Assembly: GCA_965246995.1 (NCBI GenBank)
Contig: OZ252008.1
Coordinates: forward strand, 248,001-312,000
Source: VXRJ01 sp965246995
Lineage (GTDB): Bacteria > Acidobacteriota > Vicinamibacteria > Vicinamibacterales > UBA8438
Reading direction: 5' to 3'
DNA: 64,000 bases
A program made the position numbers and the translations under genes. A model generated the notes under the pieces. The model ran no database searches. It was not told the DNA's origin and worked only from the letters and a program-made list of their open reading frames with translations. Shown piece after piece: positions 26,389-35,002 of the stretch. How positions within the stretch are numbered: the first letter of the stretch is position 1; every line of letters starts with the position of its first letter.

Positions 26389-28055
26389 TACATCGCGAAC
26401 GCGAACAGCCGCTCTCCGACCGCGATCAGCAGGTGCTGCTTGCCGTCCACCAGGTAGGTCTGCGGCGCGTTCGAGATAGTACCGATGCGCGTGTGCCACA
26501 ACAGCTCGCCGGTCGCGGCATCGAACGCCACGAAGTTCCCGCTGCCATCGCCGGTGAACACGAGCCCACCGGCCGTGGTCAGGACCCCCGCGCCGCCACC
26601 GCCGCCGACCGGCCAGGGGTGCCGCCAGACCGTCTCGCCGGTCCGGTAGTCGATGGCCGAGAACGCGTTCCCCCCGGACCCGACGTTGATCCGGTCCTTC
26701 CCGCCCAGTCCCATCGACCCGCGCGGGTCGGGGTCGGTCAGGTAGAGCAGATTGAACCCGTTGTTCTCCTGCGTATAGAAAAGGCCGGTATCGGGGTTGA
26801 ACGCCGGCGGCTGCCAGTTCACCACGCCGCCCTCGACCGGCGAGACCAGCGTGCCCGGGATGATTGCTTCCTTTTCCGGCGCGGCCTCCGGCTCGCCGCT
26901 CTCCCGGATGTGGCTGGCCCAGTTGGCGGTGGTGCCGTAGCGGCTGGTCACGACATGCTCGCCGGTGACGCGGTCGACGGTGAAGAAATAGCCGTTGCGT
27001 GCCGCGGTCGAGACCAGCTTGCGCGGGACGCCGTCGATCACCCCGTCGATCAGGACCGGCGTCTGGGCGGAATCCCAGTCATGCGTGTCGTGCGGTGACG
27101 TCTGGAAGTACCACGCCATCTCGCCGGTGGCGACGTCGACGGCGATCAGCGTGCAGGTGAACAGGTTGTCACCCGGTCGCGCGACGCCGGTATAGCCGGG
27201 CGTCGGGTTCCCGGTCCCGAAGATGTAGTAATTGGTCTCCGGGTCGTAGGCGCCAGGCACCCAGACCTGCCCGCCGCCGTGCCGCGCCGCGTCAAGGTTC
27301 GGCCAGGTGTCGAGGCCGGGGGAATCGAGTGTCATCGGCACCGTGTAGAAAATCCACTGCCGCTCGCCCGTTTCCGGATCGAACGACTGCAGGAAGCCGG
27401 GCGCATCCAGGTCGTTGCCGGTGCCGACCAGCACGTGATCGCCCACCACGATCGGCGACATCGTCGAGAAGTACTGCTCCTCGAAGCCGGCGATCTCGAC
27501 ATGCCACCGTTCCTCGCCGGTCCGCCGGTCGAGCGAGACCAGGTAGTTGTCGGGCGTCTCGAAAAAGAGCGCGTTCCGCCAGATGGCGGCGCCGCGGTTG
27601 CCGATATGGATACTGCCGCGCGTCTTCCAGAAGTAGTGCCAGATCTCGTCGCCGGTGCGCGCATCGAGCGCCCAGACATGGTCCGGCGCTGTGAGGTACA
27701 GGATGTCGTCGACGTACAGGATCGAGCCCTTGATCCGCTGGCTGCCGATGGCAAAATCGCCCGTGCCCTCGCCGCCGACGAAGTCCGGCGCGCCCTGGCC
27801 CTCGAGCCGGTTGGGCATGCCGGTGTCGATTTCGCGCGTCCACGCGAGCGTCATCTGATGCACCGTCTCGGTGTTCACCTGCGTCAGCGTGCTGTAGCGC
27901 CGGCCACTGTAGTCGCCCGAATAGGTGGGCCACGTCGCCTCGAGCGGTTCGAGGAGCGCTGCCGGGTCGAGGCCGTCGCCGCCGCTCTGGGCGGAGGCAG
28001 TCGCAGCCGACAGCAGCGCTATCACCACGAACGGGAGTCCGAATCGCTTCACCAT
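26385..28055 (-). CDS. PQQ-dependent dehydrogenase, alcohol-dehydrogenase-like
   Basis: A 556-residue exported quinoprotein with signal MVKRFGLPFVVIALLSAATA to SAQSG. The mature start WPTYSGDYSGRRYSTLTQVN is typical of methanol/ethanol-dehydrogenase-related proteins. Propeller repeats (ALDARTGDEIWHYF, SLDRRTGEERWHVE, AVDVATGEMAWYFQ) surround HDTHDWDSAQTPVL, which holds the Asp pair usual at the active site. It ends with GELLWHTRIGTISNAPQTYL, with no haem domain. The dihaem cytochrome gene at 28069 lies 13 bases upstream on the same strand, so the pair probably forms a periplasmic oxidase unit: the quinoprotein oxidises the substrate and the cytochrome takes the electrons. Substrate unknown. 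Confidence 0.87.
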   Translation of the reverse strand: MVKRFGLPFVVIALLSAATASAQSGGDGLDPAALLEPLEATWPTYSGDYSGRRYSTLTQVNTETVHQMTLAWTREIDTGMPNRLEGQGAPDFVGGEGTGDFAIGSQRIKGSILYVDDILYLTAPDHVWALDARTGDEIWHYFWKTRGSIHIGNRGAAIWRNALFFETPDNYLVSLDRRTGEERWHVEIAGFEEQYFSTMSPIVVGDHVLVGTGNDLDAPGFLQSFDPETGERQWIFYTVPMTLDSPGLDTWPNLDAARHGGGQVWVPGAYDPETNYYIFGTGNPTPGYTGVARPGDNLFTCTLIAVDVATGEMAWYFQTSPHDTHDWDSAQTPVLIDGVIDGVPRKLVSTAARNGYFFTVDRVTGEHVVTSRYGTTANWASHIRESGEPEAAPEKEAIIPGTLVSPVEGGVVNWQPPAFNPDTGLFYTQENNGFNLLYLTDPDPRGSMGLGGKDRINVGSGGNAFSAIDYRTGETVWRHPWPVGGGGGAGVLTTAGGLVFTGDGSGNFVAFDAATGELLWHTRIGTISNAPQTYLVDGKQHLLIAVGERLFAFAMY

Positions 28056-28068
28056 CTCGTCGACCTCC

Positions 28069-28923
28069 CTACCGCAGCGTCGCCAGGTATGCCGTGACGT
28101 TGTGGATGTCGGTGTCGGTGTAGATCGGCAGCAGCTCGGTATGCCGCCCCGCCGGATCGTCCAGCTCGACGCGCGGTTCGTTGCCGCGCCGACTGAACGA
28201 ACGGCGCTCGCCGTCGGCGGTCACCAGAGACACGTAGAAGTCGTCGTGCCGGTCGAGTGTGCCGGAGACCTGCTCGCCCGACGGCAGCGTCACTCTGACA
28301 GTCACCGGCCGCCGCTCGGCGCCGAGCCGCCGTCCGCGCACCCAGGTGTTCTGAAGCTCCTGCGCCTCCGTGATCGCCGACGCAATGCCCGCGAGATCCC
28401 CCGTCGGCGAATGACACGAGGCGCAGTTCGCCTCGAAATACGTGCGTCCGGCCTCGGCGTCCCCGATCAGGATGTTCAGCTCGACGTCCGCTCCCTCCGG
28501 TGGCCCGCCCTGCCGCGTCGCCGTCGCCAGGACGCTGTGCAGGTAGACCGACACCGCGTGCCCATCGTCCTCGGAGACCGACTGGGGCGGCATCGACGAC
28601 CCGCCCGGCGTCGACTGGCCGTCCCGGATCACAGGCCAGATCAGCTCGCCGTCCAAGTCGCTCAGCACGAGTTGTGACCGCAGCAGGTTCGGGCCGCCCA
28701 GGTCGCCGCCACGCAGATCGACGCCGTGGCATGCGCGGCAGTGGAGTCCGTAGAGCGCCTGGCCGCGCTGAATCGCCTCCGGATCGGGGGGCGGTCGCTG
28801 GAACGCGTCGTATGGCTCTTGCGTCCGGTCGCGCTGCTGCGTTTGGGCCGCCGCGAGCGCCGTGCCCACGAGCAACAGCGTCGCGATTCCCACTGCACGG
28901 CCGCCCCGTCGGGATACCCGCAT
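28069..28923 (-). CDS. Secreted dihaem cytochrome c
   Basis: A 284-residue protein starting at ATG 28923 (MRVSRRGGRAVGIATLLLVG) with a Sec signal. It has two haem-attachment motifs, CRACHG (about residue 65) and CASCHS (about 165), each in a cytochrome c-type segment (ALYGLHCRACHGVDLRGGDL; TYFEANCASCHSPTGDLAGI), plus methionine candidates such as SSMPPQS. The C-terminal part (SGEQVSGTLDRHDDFYVSLV) is not haem-binding and resembles the extension of acidobacterial quinoprotein partners. The quinoprotein gene at 26385 follows directly, so this is its probable electron acceptor. Confidence 0.87.
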   Translation of the reverse strand: MRVSRRGGRAVGIATLLLVGTALAAAQTQQRDRTQEPYDAFQRPPPDPEAIQRGQALYGLHCRACHGVDLRGGDLGGPNLLRSQLVLSDLDGELIWPVIRDGQSTPGGSSMPPQSVSEDDGHAVSVYLHSVLATATRQGGPPEGADVELNILIGDAEAGRTYFEANCASCHSPTGDLAGIASAITEAQELQNTWVRGRRLGAERRPVTVRVTLPSGEQVSGTLDRHDDFYVSLVTADGERRSFSRRGNEPRVELDDPAGRHTELLPIYTDTDIHNVTAYLATLR

Positions 28924-29040
28924 GGACGCGATTATGGTGCGCTGCCGTTCACGGCGGCAATGTCCGTGTGCCGGCCCGACGTGAATAACAGTCCCCACCG
29001 CGTATGATGGAGCGACCCGGATCGCCCAAGAGGACCCCCA

Positions 29041-29859
29041 ATGCGCCGATGGCCGCGGTTGCTCCGAGCCCCAGCGCTGGCTGCCCTCGCGGCTGCCGCG
29101 CTCGCCGCCGTTGCCGCCCTCGTCCTCGCCGCGACGGCAACCGCCACGCAGCCTCTCTTCCGCGGCATCGGCGACTGGGGCAGCAGAGGCCTTCCCTACC
29201 AGGGCGAGTTCACGTTCGTCCGGCTCCGCTGGAACCGCGGCGAGCCGGGCGGCCAGGTCTACGGCCGCGGCCCCAACTTCTGGCTGCACGAATTCCCGCG
29301 CGCCGAACAGCACCTGATGACGCTGCTCAGCGACTTCACCACCGTGGACACGAACAACACGGGCAGCCTGATCCTGACGCTGGACGACCCCGCGCTTTTC
29401 CGTCACCCGGTGGCGCTGATGCAGGAGCCCGGCTTCTGGGTGATGACCGATGACGAGGCGGCGCAGCTACGCGCCTACCTTCTGAAGGGCGGCTTCGTCA
29501 TCTTCAACGACTTCGAGGGCCAGCAGTGGGAGAACTTCGAGGGGCAGATGCGCCGCGTCCTCCCCGACGCGCGCTGGCTCCCGATGGACCCCGCCCACCG
29601 CATCTTCGACAGCTTCTTTCAGGTGACGGAACTGCAGCTTCCCAACCCCTACAACCACCACCTGGCCGGCCTCGTCCCGGAGTACTTCGGCCTTTTCGAG
29701 GACAACGACCCCACCCGGCGCCTGATGGCAATCGCCAACTACAACACCAACCTTGCCGAATACTGGCAGTCGGGTGGTACAGGATTCTTCCCCGTTGAGC
29801 CGATGAACAACGGCTTCGAACTGGGCGTCAACTACATGATCTACGGCCTGACCCACTGA
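29041..29859 (+). CDS. DUF4159-domain secreted protein
   Basis: A 272-residue exported protein with an Ala-rich signal peptide (about residues 1-36). The mature part matches DUF4159: FTFVRLRWNRGEPGG, then LTLDDPALFRHPVALMQEPG, GGFVIFNDFEGQQWENFEGQ and MRRVLPDARWLPMDPAHRIF, with a final GFFPVEPMNNGFELGVNYMI. The domain is related to glutamine amidotransferase-like folds but lacks the catalytic triad, and no function is established. It is divergent from the cytochrome gene. Confidence 0.8.
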   Translation: MRRWPRLLRAPALAALAAAALAAVAALVLAATATATQPLFRGIGDWGSRGLPYQGEFTFVRLRWNRGEPGGQVYGRGPNFWLHEFPRAEQHLMTLLSDFTTVDTNNTGSLILTLDDPALFRHPVALMQEPGFWVMTDDEAAQLRAYLLKGGFVIFNDFEGQQWENFEGQMRRVLPDARWLPMDPAHRIFDSFFQVTELQLPNPYNHHLAGLVPEYFGLFEDNDPTRRLMAIANYNTNLAEYWQSGGTGFFPVEPMNNGFELGVNYMIYGLTH

Positions 29860-29885
29860 CCCCACTAGAGCGGAAAGAGGACGGC

Positions 29886-30617
29886 GTGAGCCCCGGCAGC
29901 GACAAGAAGCGGTGGAAGGAGGACTCCCAGAAGCTGGACGAACTCCTCCAGGAGGTCCGTCTCTACCGGAACCCGGATGACTTCCGGAAGGTACTTCGCT
30001 TTATCAAGCAGTTTCCACGCATGGCGCCCTTCAACGCACTGCTCGTGTACCAGCAGAAACCGGGCTGCTACTACTTCGCGTCCGCCAGGGAATGGAAGGA
30101 GCGGTTCAATCGCACCGTCAAGCCCAGCGCCACGCCGCTCGTCATCCTCAGGCCGTTCGGACCCGTCGGTTTTGTCTTCGATGTGGCCGACACCGAGGGC
30201 GATCCGGTTCCGGAATCGCTGCTCGACCCGTTCAGGACCACGGGAACGCTGGACGAGCGTGTGCTCTGCGACCTGATCACACGCCTCACCCGCTACGGCG
30301 TCAACTGTGACGGAGGGGACTACGGGCCGGCTTGCGCGGGCCTCATCATGCCGTCGAAGCGGTCGAACCGCCCCGGCGTCGACTTGGTCTACAACCGAAA
30401 CCAGCCCCCGGAGCAGCAATTCGCCGCGATCATCCACGAGCGGGGCCATCTCTTTTGCGGCCACCTTGGCGGATCGCGAGAAACGGTCGGCCTCCCCAGG
30501 CGCGGTTCCAGCGGGCAGGAGATCTGGCGGAACCGCATGTTGGCATCGCTACAGGTCCGGGAGTTCGAAGCGGCAAACCCTTGCAGTGCGGTAGCACATG
30601 CGATAGCTTGGCGGTGA
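29886..30617 (+). CDS. ArdC/ImmA-like zincin protein, possibly shortened
   Basis: A 243-residue cytoplasmic protein. The N-terminal half (ALLVYQQKPGCYYFASAREW, KPSATPLVILRPFGPVGFVF) resembles ArdC-type single-stranded-DNA-binding/antirestriction proteins. The second half has a zincin site, IIHERGHLFCGHLG (HExxH). Relatives continue with an EFEAE..A.LVC helix that supplies the third metal ligand. Here EFEA is present, but the sequence then changes to ANPCSAVAHAIAWR and stops, so the C-terminus may be damaged. Such proteins appear as antitoxin-like or antirestriction factors. No partner toxin is adjacent. Confidence 0.6.
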   Translation: MSPGSDKKRWKEDSQKLDELLQEVRLYRNPDDFRKVLRFIKQFPRMAPFNALLVYQQKPGCYYFASAREWKERFNRTVKPSATPLVILRPFGPVGFVFDVADTEGDPVPESLLDPFRTTGTLDERVLCDLITRLTRYGVNCDGGDYGPACAGLIMPSKRSNRPGVDLVYNRNQPPEQQFAAIIHERGHLFCGHLGGSRETVGLPRRGSSGQEIWRNRMLASLQVREFEAANPCSAVAHAIAWR

Positions 30618-30708
30618 CAGAGTTCGTGAGTTGACACCAGGGCTGCCGGCACAGGCTGGCGCCTGGACGTGTCGCGTGACCGGTTCGGTGGATCAGGAGG
30701 TCAGGCCG

Positions 30709-31122
30709 ATGAGAACGCTGGCGATTGCATTCGTGAGTCTCGGGGTGCTGCTGGTGGCGGCGACCGGGTCTGCGCACCATTCGTTTTCGGCGGAGTTCGA
30801 CATCGAGAAGCCGATCACGCTCCACGGGAAGCTGACCGAGCTCGAGTGGGTGAATCCGCACGGGTGGCTGCATATGGACGTGGAGGAATCCGACGGCACG
30901 GTGGTGACCTGGGCGGTCGAGATGGGTAACCCGACGGCGCTCCTGAGGCGTGGCCTCCGGCGCACCGACTTCCCGATCGGCGTCGAATTCGTCGTCGAGG
31001 GCTACGTCTCCAAGGACGGGACGCCGACCGCCAACGGCATCACCGTCACGTTCCCGGACGGGCGCGACTTCTTCGCCGGCTCGTCGGGTACCGGTGCGCC
31101 CGAGCCGACCGGGCAGCGCTAG
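30709..31122 (+). CDS. DUF6152-family secreted protein
   Basis: A 137-residue exported protein starting at ATG 30709, with CAGGAGG 8 bases upstream. The signal peptide ends ATGSAHHSFSAEFD, the DUF6152 hallmark: mature His-His-Ser-Phe. Then ITLHGKLTELEWVNPHGWLH and a beta-rich middle with EMGNPTALLRRGLRRTDFPI and VTFPDGRDFFAG. The domain is small and its function unknown; a mature N-terminal His pair could bind copper. It is followed by two GDSRGRW-family genes in the same direction, an association that may be functional. Confidence 0.8.
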   Translation: MRTLAIAFVSLGVLLVAATGSAHHSFSAEFDIEKPITLHGKLTELEWVNPHGWLHMDVEESDGTVVTWAVEMGNPTALLRRGLRRTDFPIGVEFVVEGYVSKDGTPTANGITVTFPDGRDFFAGSSGTGAPEPTGQR

Positions 31123-31173
31123 GCGCGCGGTGCGTCGAGCGTGCGGGAAGCGCACAGGGCGCGGCGCGGAGGT

Positions 31174-31965
31174 ATGAACATCGTGTCCACGCGGTCGAAT
31201 CTGGCCTTGATTGCGGTCATCTGCGCCGGTCTGATCGTCGCGCTGCCGGTGGCGGCGCAGGCGCAGGCCGGTTCCGGCGAGGCCTACGTGCCGCCGCGCA
31301 CCCCGGAGGGGCAACCCGATCTGCAGGGTGTCTGGCAAGCGCTGAACACCGCCGCGTGGGACATCCAGGACCATCCGCCGAGCGCCGTCGCGCCGGCCGG
31401 ACAGGGGGTGGTGGTCGGGAACGAGATTCCCTACCAGGAGCGGGCGCTGCGGCAGAAGCAGGAGAACACCGCGAACCGGCTGACGGCGGACCCGAACACG
31501 CAGTGCTACATGCCGGGCTTGCCGCGGATCACCTACATGCCGTACCCGTTCCAGATTCTCCAGTTCTCCGACCGCGTCCTGATCCTGTACGAGTACGTGC
31601 ATGTCACCCGCACCATCTACATGGACGGGAGCCCGCACCCGGAGGGACACATAGACTTCTGGATGGGCGACTCGCGCGGGCGCTGGGAAGGCGACACGCT
31701 GGTCGTAGACGTCGTCCATTTCAACGATCAGACCTGGTTCGACAAGGCGGGCAATTTCCACAGTGAAGAACTGCACCTGGTCGAGCGCTACACGCCGACT
31801 GGTCCGGATCACCTGCTCTACGAGGTCACGATCGAGGACCCGAAGGTATTCACGCGGCCCTGGACCATGCAGATGCCGCTCTATCGCCGGCAGGAAGCGA
31901 ACGTCCAGCTCCTGGAGTACGAGTGCTTTGCCTACTCCGAGCGGGAGCTGGCAGCGGACAAATGA
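31174..31965 (+). CDS. GDSRGRW-family secreted protein
   Basis: A 263-residue exported protein starting at ATG 31174, with GGAGG unusually close (1 base). The signal peptide ends PVAAQAQA. Blocks: EGQPDLQGVWQA, NTQCYMPGLPRITYMPYPFQ, GDSRGRWEGDTLVVDVVHFN, DKAGNFHSEELHLVERYTP, TIEDPKVFTRPWT and LLEYECFAYSERELAADK. It lacks the CHEGN motif and has the MPYPFQI motif shared with the copy at 21206. It follows a DUF6152 gene by 51 bases and precedes another paralogue by 29 bases, so a three-gene operon is likely. Function unknown. Confidence 0.75.
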   Translation: MNIVSTRSNLALIAVICAGLIVALPVAAQAQAGSGEAYVPPRTPEGQPDLQGVWQALNTAAWDIQDHPPSAVAPAGQGVVVGNEIPYQERALRQKQENTANRLTADPNTQCYMPGLPRITYMPYPFQILQFSDRVLILYEYVHVTRTIYMDGSPHPEGHIDFWMGDSRGRWEGDTLVVDVVHFNDQTWFDKAGNFHSEELHLVERYTPTGPDHLLYEVTIEDPKVFTRPWTMQMPLYRRQEANVQLLEYECFAYSERELAADK

Positions 31966-31994
31966 AGCGCCGGTAGACGCGCGGAGGAGGTTCG

Positions 31995-32882
31995 ATGCGT
32001 AATCGAGTGATCAATGTAGCGGTCGTCATCGCCGTCGGCTGTGCAGTCGCGTCTCTGTCCGTCTCCGCGCAGGAGTCGGCCGGGACGCCGCCGCGCACGG
32101 CGGAGGGTCATCCTGACCTGCAGGGCTACTGGGACGGCGGGCCGGTCAACGCCTCGCACAGCATCGAGGAGGGTTGCTGCGACCCCATCCACGCCAAGAT
32201 GCAGAGTCGCGGGCCGGACCGGCTCGGGCTGCCCGAACCGGTGATCATCGATCCGCCGAACGGGCGCCTTCCCTACCAGGAATGGGCGCGGGTGAAGCGC
32301 ACCGAGCTCCTGTGGGACATGGAGACCCCGACCGAGCTCGACCAGATCGATCCGGAGGATCGCTGCCTGCTGCTCGGCGCGCCGCGCAGCAACTACCGCG
32401 GGGACCTGCAGATCCTCCAGAACGACGGACATATCGTCATCCTCTACGAGTGGGCGCATGCCTACCGGGTCATTCCGATGGACGATCGCCCGCACGTGGG
32501 CGAGGACATCGTGATGTTCAACGGCGACTCGCGCGGCCGCTGGGAGGGCGACGTCCTGGTGGTCGATGCGAGGAACTTCAACGACATCCCGTGGCTCGAT
32601 TCCCACGGGAGTATCTACAGCGAGTCGCTCCACGTGGTCGAGCGCTGGAGCCTGGAAGACGCCGACACTCTCCGCTACGAGGCCACCGTCGACGATCCGG
32701 GAGTATTCACCCGCCCGTGGACGATGGCGTTCTCGATGGGTCGGATCGGCGACGGTTCCTACGAGTTTTTCGAGGAAGGGTGCTGGGAAGGCGTCACCAA
32801 CAGGCGTCGTCTGGCCGCCGGGCGGATGGCGGTCCAGGCCGGCGAGCGGATGTTGCATACCCACGAAGCTCCGGCGCAATAA
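31995..32882 (+). CDS. GDSRGRW-family secreted protein
   Basis: A 295-residue exported protein with signal MRNRVINVAVVIAVGCAVAS. Blocks: EGHPDLQGYWDG, PVIIDPPNGRLPYQEW, PEDRCLLLGAPRSNYRG, GDSRGRWEGDVLVVDARNFN, DADTLRYEATVDDPGVFTRP. The C-terminus is Cys-poor (EGCWEG) and lacks CHEGN. GGAGGAGG lies 8 bases upstream of the ATG. Its last 89 bases overlap the end of the minus-strand PIN-toxin frame, so one of the two 3' ends may be an insertion effect. Function unknown. Confidence 0.75.
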   Translation: MRNRVINVAVVIAVGCAVASLSVSAQESAGTPPRTAEGHPDLQGYWDGGPVNASHSIEEGCCDPIHAKMQSRGPDRLGLPEPVIIDPPNGRLPYQEWARVKRTELLWDMETPTELDQIDPEDRCLLLGAPRSNYRGDLQILQNDGHIVILYEWAHAYRVIPMDDRPHVGEDIVMFNGDSRGRWEGDVLVVDARNFNDIPWLDSHGSIYSESLHVVERWSLEDADTLRYEATVDDPGVFTRPWTMAFSMGRIGDGSYEFFEEGCWEGVTNRRRLAAGRMAVQAGERMLHTHEAPAQ

Positions 32883-33303
32883 AGTTGTCTTGGCTCCGTG
32901 CGAGCTGCTCCGTCGGCGTCAGGATCGGGATGCCCTGGAACGGCGACATCACCAGCAGATCCGCGTCGCCCGTGACAATGCAATCCGCCTGTCCCTGCAG
33001 TGCGGTCTCGAGCAGCTTGTCGTCGTTCGGATCCCGACAGCCCTGCGTGGCGCCGACGATCGATACCCATCCCGAGACTGCCTCGAGTTGAGCGAGGAAG
33101 ACCGCGCGCGCGTCCGGACGGACATACCGGTCGAACTTCGGCAGCAGGATCCGTGTACGGAGTTCGTCAAACGTCTCGTCGGAGAAGAGGAGGATGCCGC
33201 CAGTCGCGCGGACGGTGTCGACAATCGCCCGGGGAGGCCCGGCGGGTCGGAGTGCGGCGCTGATCAGCACATTGGTGTCGAGCACCAGCCGTTCAGTCGT
33301 CAT
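32794..33303 (-). CDS. PIN-domain putative toxin (COG1569 type)
   Basis: A 169-residue protein starting MTTERLVLDTNVLISAALRP, with the first acidic residue in LDTNVLIS. It also has LLFSDETFDELRTRILLPKF, the middle acidic GCRDPNDDKLLETAL and the end CIVTGDADLLVMSPF then GIPILTPTEQL. The family cleaves RNA when free of its antitoxin. It overlaps the upstream Phd-type antitoxin by 11 bases. The last 30 residues (after TPTEQL) are not typical of the family and lie across the 3' end of the gene at 31995. Confidence 0.8.
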   Translation of the reverse strand: MTTERLVLDTNVLISAALRPAGPPRAIVDTVRATGGILLFSDETFDELRTRILLPKFDRYVRPDARAVFLAQLEAVSGWVSIVGATQGCRDPNDDKLLETALQGQADCIVTGDADLLVMSPFQGIPILTPTEQLARSQDNFIAPELRGYATSARRPGPPSARRPDDACW

Positions 33304-33544
33304 CGGCGAGGAGCGCGTTCAGGCGTTTGTCGGTCAGTCCGCGCGCCGAGGCCTCGGCCCCCAGATGGTCCATCGTCTCGATCAGGCGCGCCCAGGCGGC
33401 GCCTCGTAGCCGCTCGTACTGCTCCATCGACATGACGACTCCCACCGGACGGCCCTTCTTGGTTAGCCGAACCGGAGCGCTCTGCGCGGCGTCTAGCAGT
33501 TGCCCGAACCGGTTCTTCGCCTCTCTGGCGGCAATCTCCTTCAT
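33293..33544 (-). CDS. Phd/YefM-type antitoxin
   Basis: An 83-residue protein from ATG 33544: MKEIAAREAKNRFGQLLDAA, then PVRLTKKGRPVGVVMSMEQY, a Phd/YefM fold, and an acidic tail ending LLADDD that would mask the toxin. It overlaps the PIN gene by 11 bases. An AT-rich symmetric region (33545-33568) right upstream is the probable operator, where the antitoxin represses its own operon. Confidence 0.8.
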   Translation of the reverse strand: MKEIAAREAKNRFGQLLDAAQSAPVRLTKKGRPVGVVMSMEQYERLRGAAWARLIETMDHLGAEASARGLTDKRLNALLADDD

Positions 33545-33568
33545 ATAGCTATTATAGCTACAATAGCT
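33545..33568. promoter_or_regulatory. Probable operator/promoter of the Phd-PIN pair
   Basis: Repeats of TAGCT in both orientations (ATAGCTATTATAGCTACAAT, then AGCT) directly before the antitoxin ATG, in an AT-rich patch within GC-rich DNA. Near-palindromic boxes like this are the usual binding sites for autoregulating antitoxins. An insertion sequence begins 3 bases beyond it, so the operon promoter sits at the element edge. Confidence 0.5.
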
Positions 33569-33570
33569 CC

Positions 33571-34972
33571 TATGAGTCTCTTCCAATGAGACATGAGCCT
33601 GAAGGGGGAGTTGTTTCCAACGACACATGAGCCTGAAGGGGAGCTGGGTGGTGGATCATCGGAGGATGATCGTGACACTCCAGACAGACCGCCTGCGGAC
33701 CCTGCAACACGTTCGAGCGTTCCTTGACGGCAGCGGACTGATCGACCTGAATGTGTCGACGCGAGCGGACGCCTACGGGTTCATCGAGCGCACCTTGACA
33801 CGGTTCGACTATGTCCACCAGGGGAAGGCTGAGAAGGGTCTGCTCCGGAGCTTGCTGGCCAAGGTGACCGGCCTGTCGCGCGCCCAACTCACCCGGCTCG
33901 TGACTCAACACCGGGCCACCGGGAGGATCGCCGACCGCCGCGGCGCACCCAGCCGACCATTCCCGCGCCGTTACAGCAGCACCGACATCGGCCTGCTCGC
34001 CGAGGTCGACCGGCTCCACGGCACGCTGTCCGGACCGGCCACCCGCACGCTCTGTGCGCGCGCCTACCATCGGTTCGACGACCATCGGTTCGAGCGCCTG
34101 GCCGGCATCTCGAACGGCCATCTCTACAACCTGCGGCACTCGATCACCTATCAACGGCGCCGCGGAACCACCCCCATGCCGACGCGCCCGGTGCAGGTGG
34201 CGATCGGCGAGCGCCGCCGGCCGGCACCGTTCGGGCGCCCCGGCTATGTCCGGGTCGATTCCGTCCATCAGGCTGACCTCGATGACGTTAAAGGCCTGTA
34301 CCACGTGAACTTGGTGGATGAGGTCACCCAGTTCCAGTGCATCGGCTCGGTCGAGCATCTCCACGCCGCGTGCCTGGCCCCGGTCCTCAGCGCCCTGCTC
34401 CGCGCCTTCCCGTTCACCCTCCACGGCTTCCACTCCGACAACGGGTCGGAATACGTCAACCGCACCGTCGCCGCGCTGCTGCAAGCCCTCCACATCGACG
34501 AGTTCACCAAGTCCCGAGCCCGACACACCAACGACAACGCCCTCGTCGAGAGCAAGAACGGCTCGGTCGTCCGCAAGCACCTCGGCTACGGCCACATCCC
34601 CAGCCGCCACGCCCAACGCGTCAACGACTTCACCCAGAACGTCCTCTCGCCCTACCTCAACTTCCACCGCCCCTGCTTCTTTCCCAGCACGGTGGTCGAC
34701 GCCAAGGGGCGCGTCCGCAAGCGCTACCGCGACGCCGACATCATGACGCCCTACGAGAAGCTCACGTCGCTCCCCGGGGCCACCGACTACCTCAACCCGG
34801 GGACCACCTTCGAACAGCTCGACGACATCGCCTTCGCCCTGAGCGACAATGACGCCGCGCGCGCCGTTGAGGAGGCGCGCACGCGGCTATTCCGGTCCAT
34901 TGACCCGGCTGCCTGACATGTCTGGCTCATCGGCCCGCTTCAGGCTCATTTCTGGATTGGAAAGGACTCTAT
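33571..34972 (+). mobile_element. Integrase-type (rve) insertion sequence
   Basis: About 1.4 kb. ATGAGCCTGAAG occurs twice at the left (about 33592 and 33628), and its complement CTTCAGGCTCAT lies at the right (about 34938). Moving outwards, left and right ends stay related (ATTGGAAGAGACTC versus ATTGGAAAGGACTC), which defines imperfect inverted ends with internal repeats like transposase-binding sites. The exact boundaries and target duplication are uncertain. One transposase gene fills the element. It sits between the Phd-PIN promoter and the symporter gene. Confidence 0.75.
33666..34916 (+). CDS. tnp: Transposase with integrase catalytic core (IS481/ISNCY-like)
   Basis: A 416-residue transposase. 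I prefer ATG 33666 because the ATG at 33627 falls inside a terminal-type repeat. The N-terminal half has a helix-turn-helix type segment (LLAKVTGLSRAQLTRLVTQH). The rve core follows with the acidic triad: YVRVDSVHQADL, GFHSDNGSEYVN and ALVESKNGSVVRKHLGY. The frame is intact, so the element may be active. The family is best described as ISNCY/IS481-like; a precise group needs comparison with ISfinder. Confidence 0.9.
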   Translation: MIVTLQTDRLRTLQHVRAFLDGSGLIDLNVSTRADAYGFIERTLTRFDYVHQGKAEKGLLRSLLAKVTGLSRAQLTRLVTQHRATGRIADRRGAPSRPFPRRYSSTDIGLLAEVDRLHGTLSGPATRTLCARAYHRFDDHRFERLAGISNGHLYNLRHSITYQRRRGTTPMPTRPVQVAIGERRRPAPFGRPGYVRVDSVHQADLDDVKGLYHVNLVDEVTQFQCIGSVEHLHAACLAPVLSALLRAFPFTLHGFHSDNGSEYVNRTVAALLQALHIDEFTKSRARHTNDNALVESKNGSVVRKHLGYGHIPSRHAQRVNDFTQNVLSPYLNFHRPCFFPSTVVDAKGRVRKRYRDADIMTPYEKLTSLPGATDYLNPGTTFEQLDDIAFALSDNDAARAVEEARTRLFRSIDPAA

Positions 34973-35002
34973 GGCGGCGTCACCTTTCCCGGACGCGATC
35001 GA

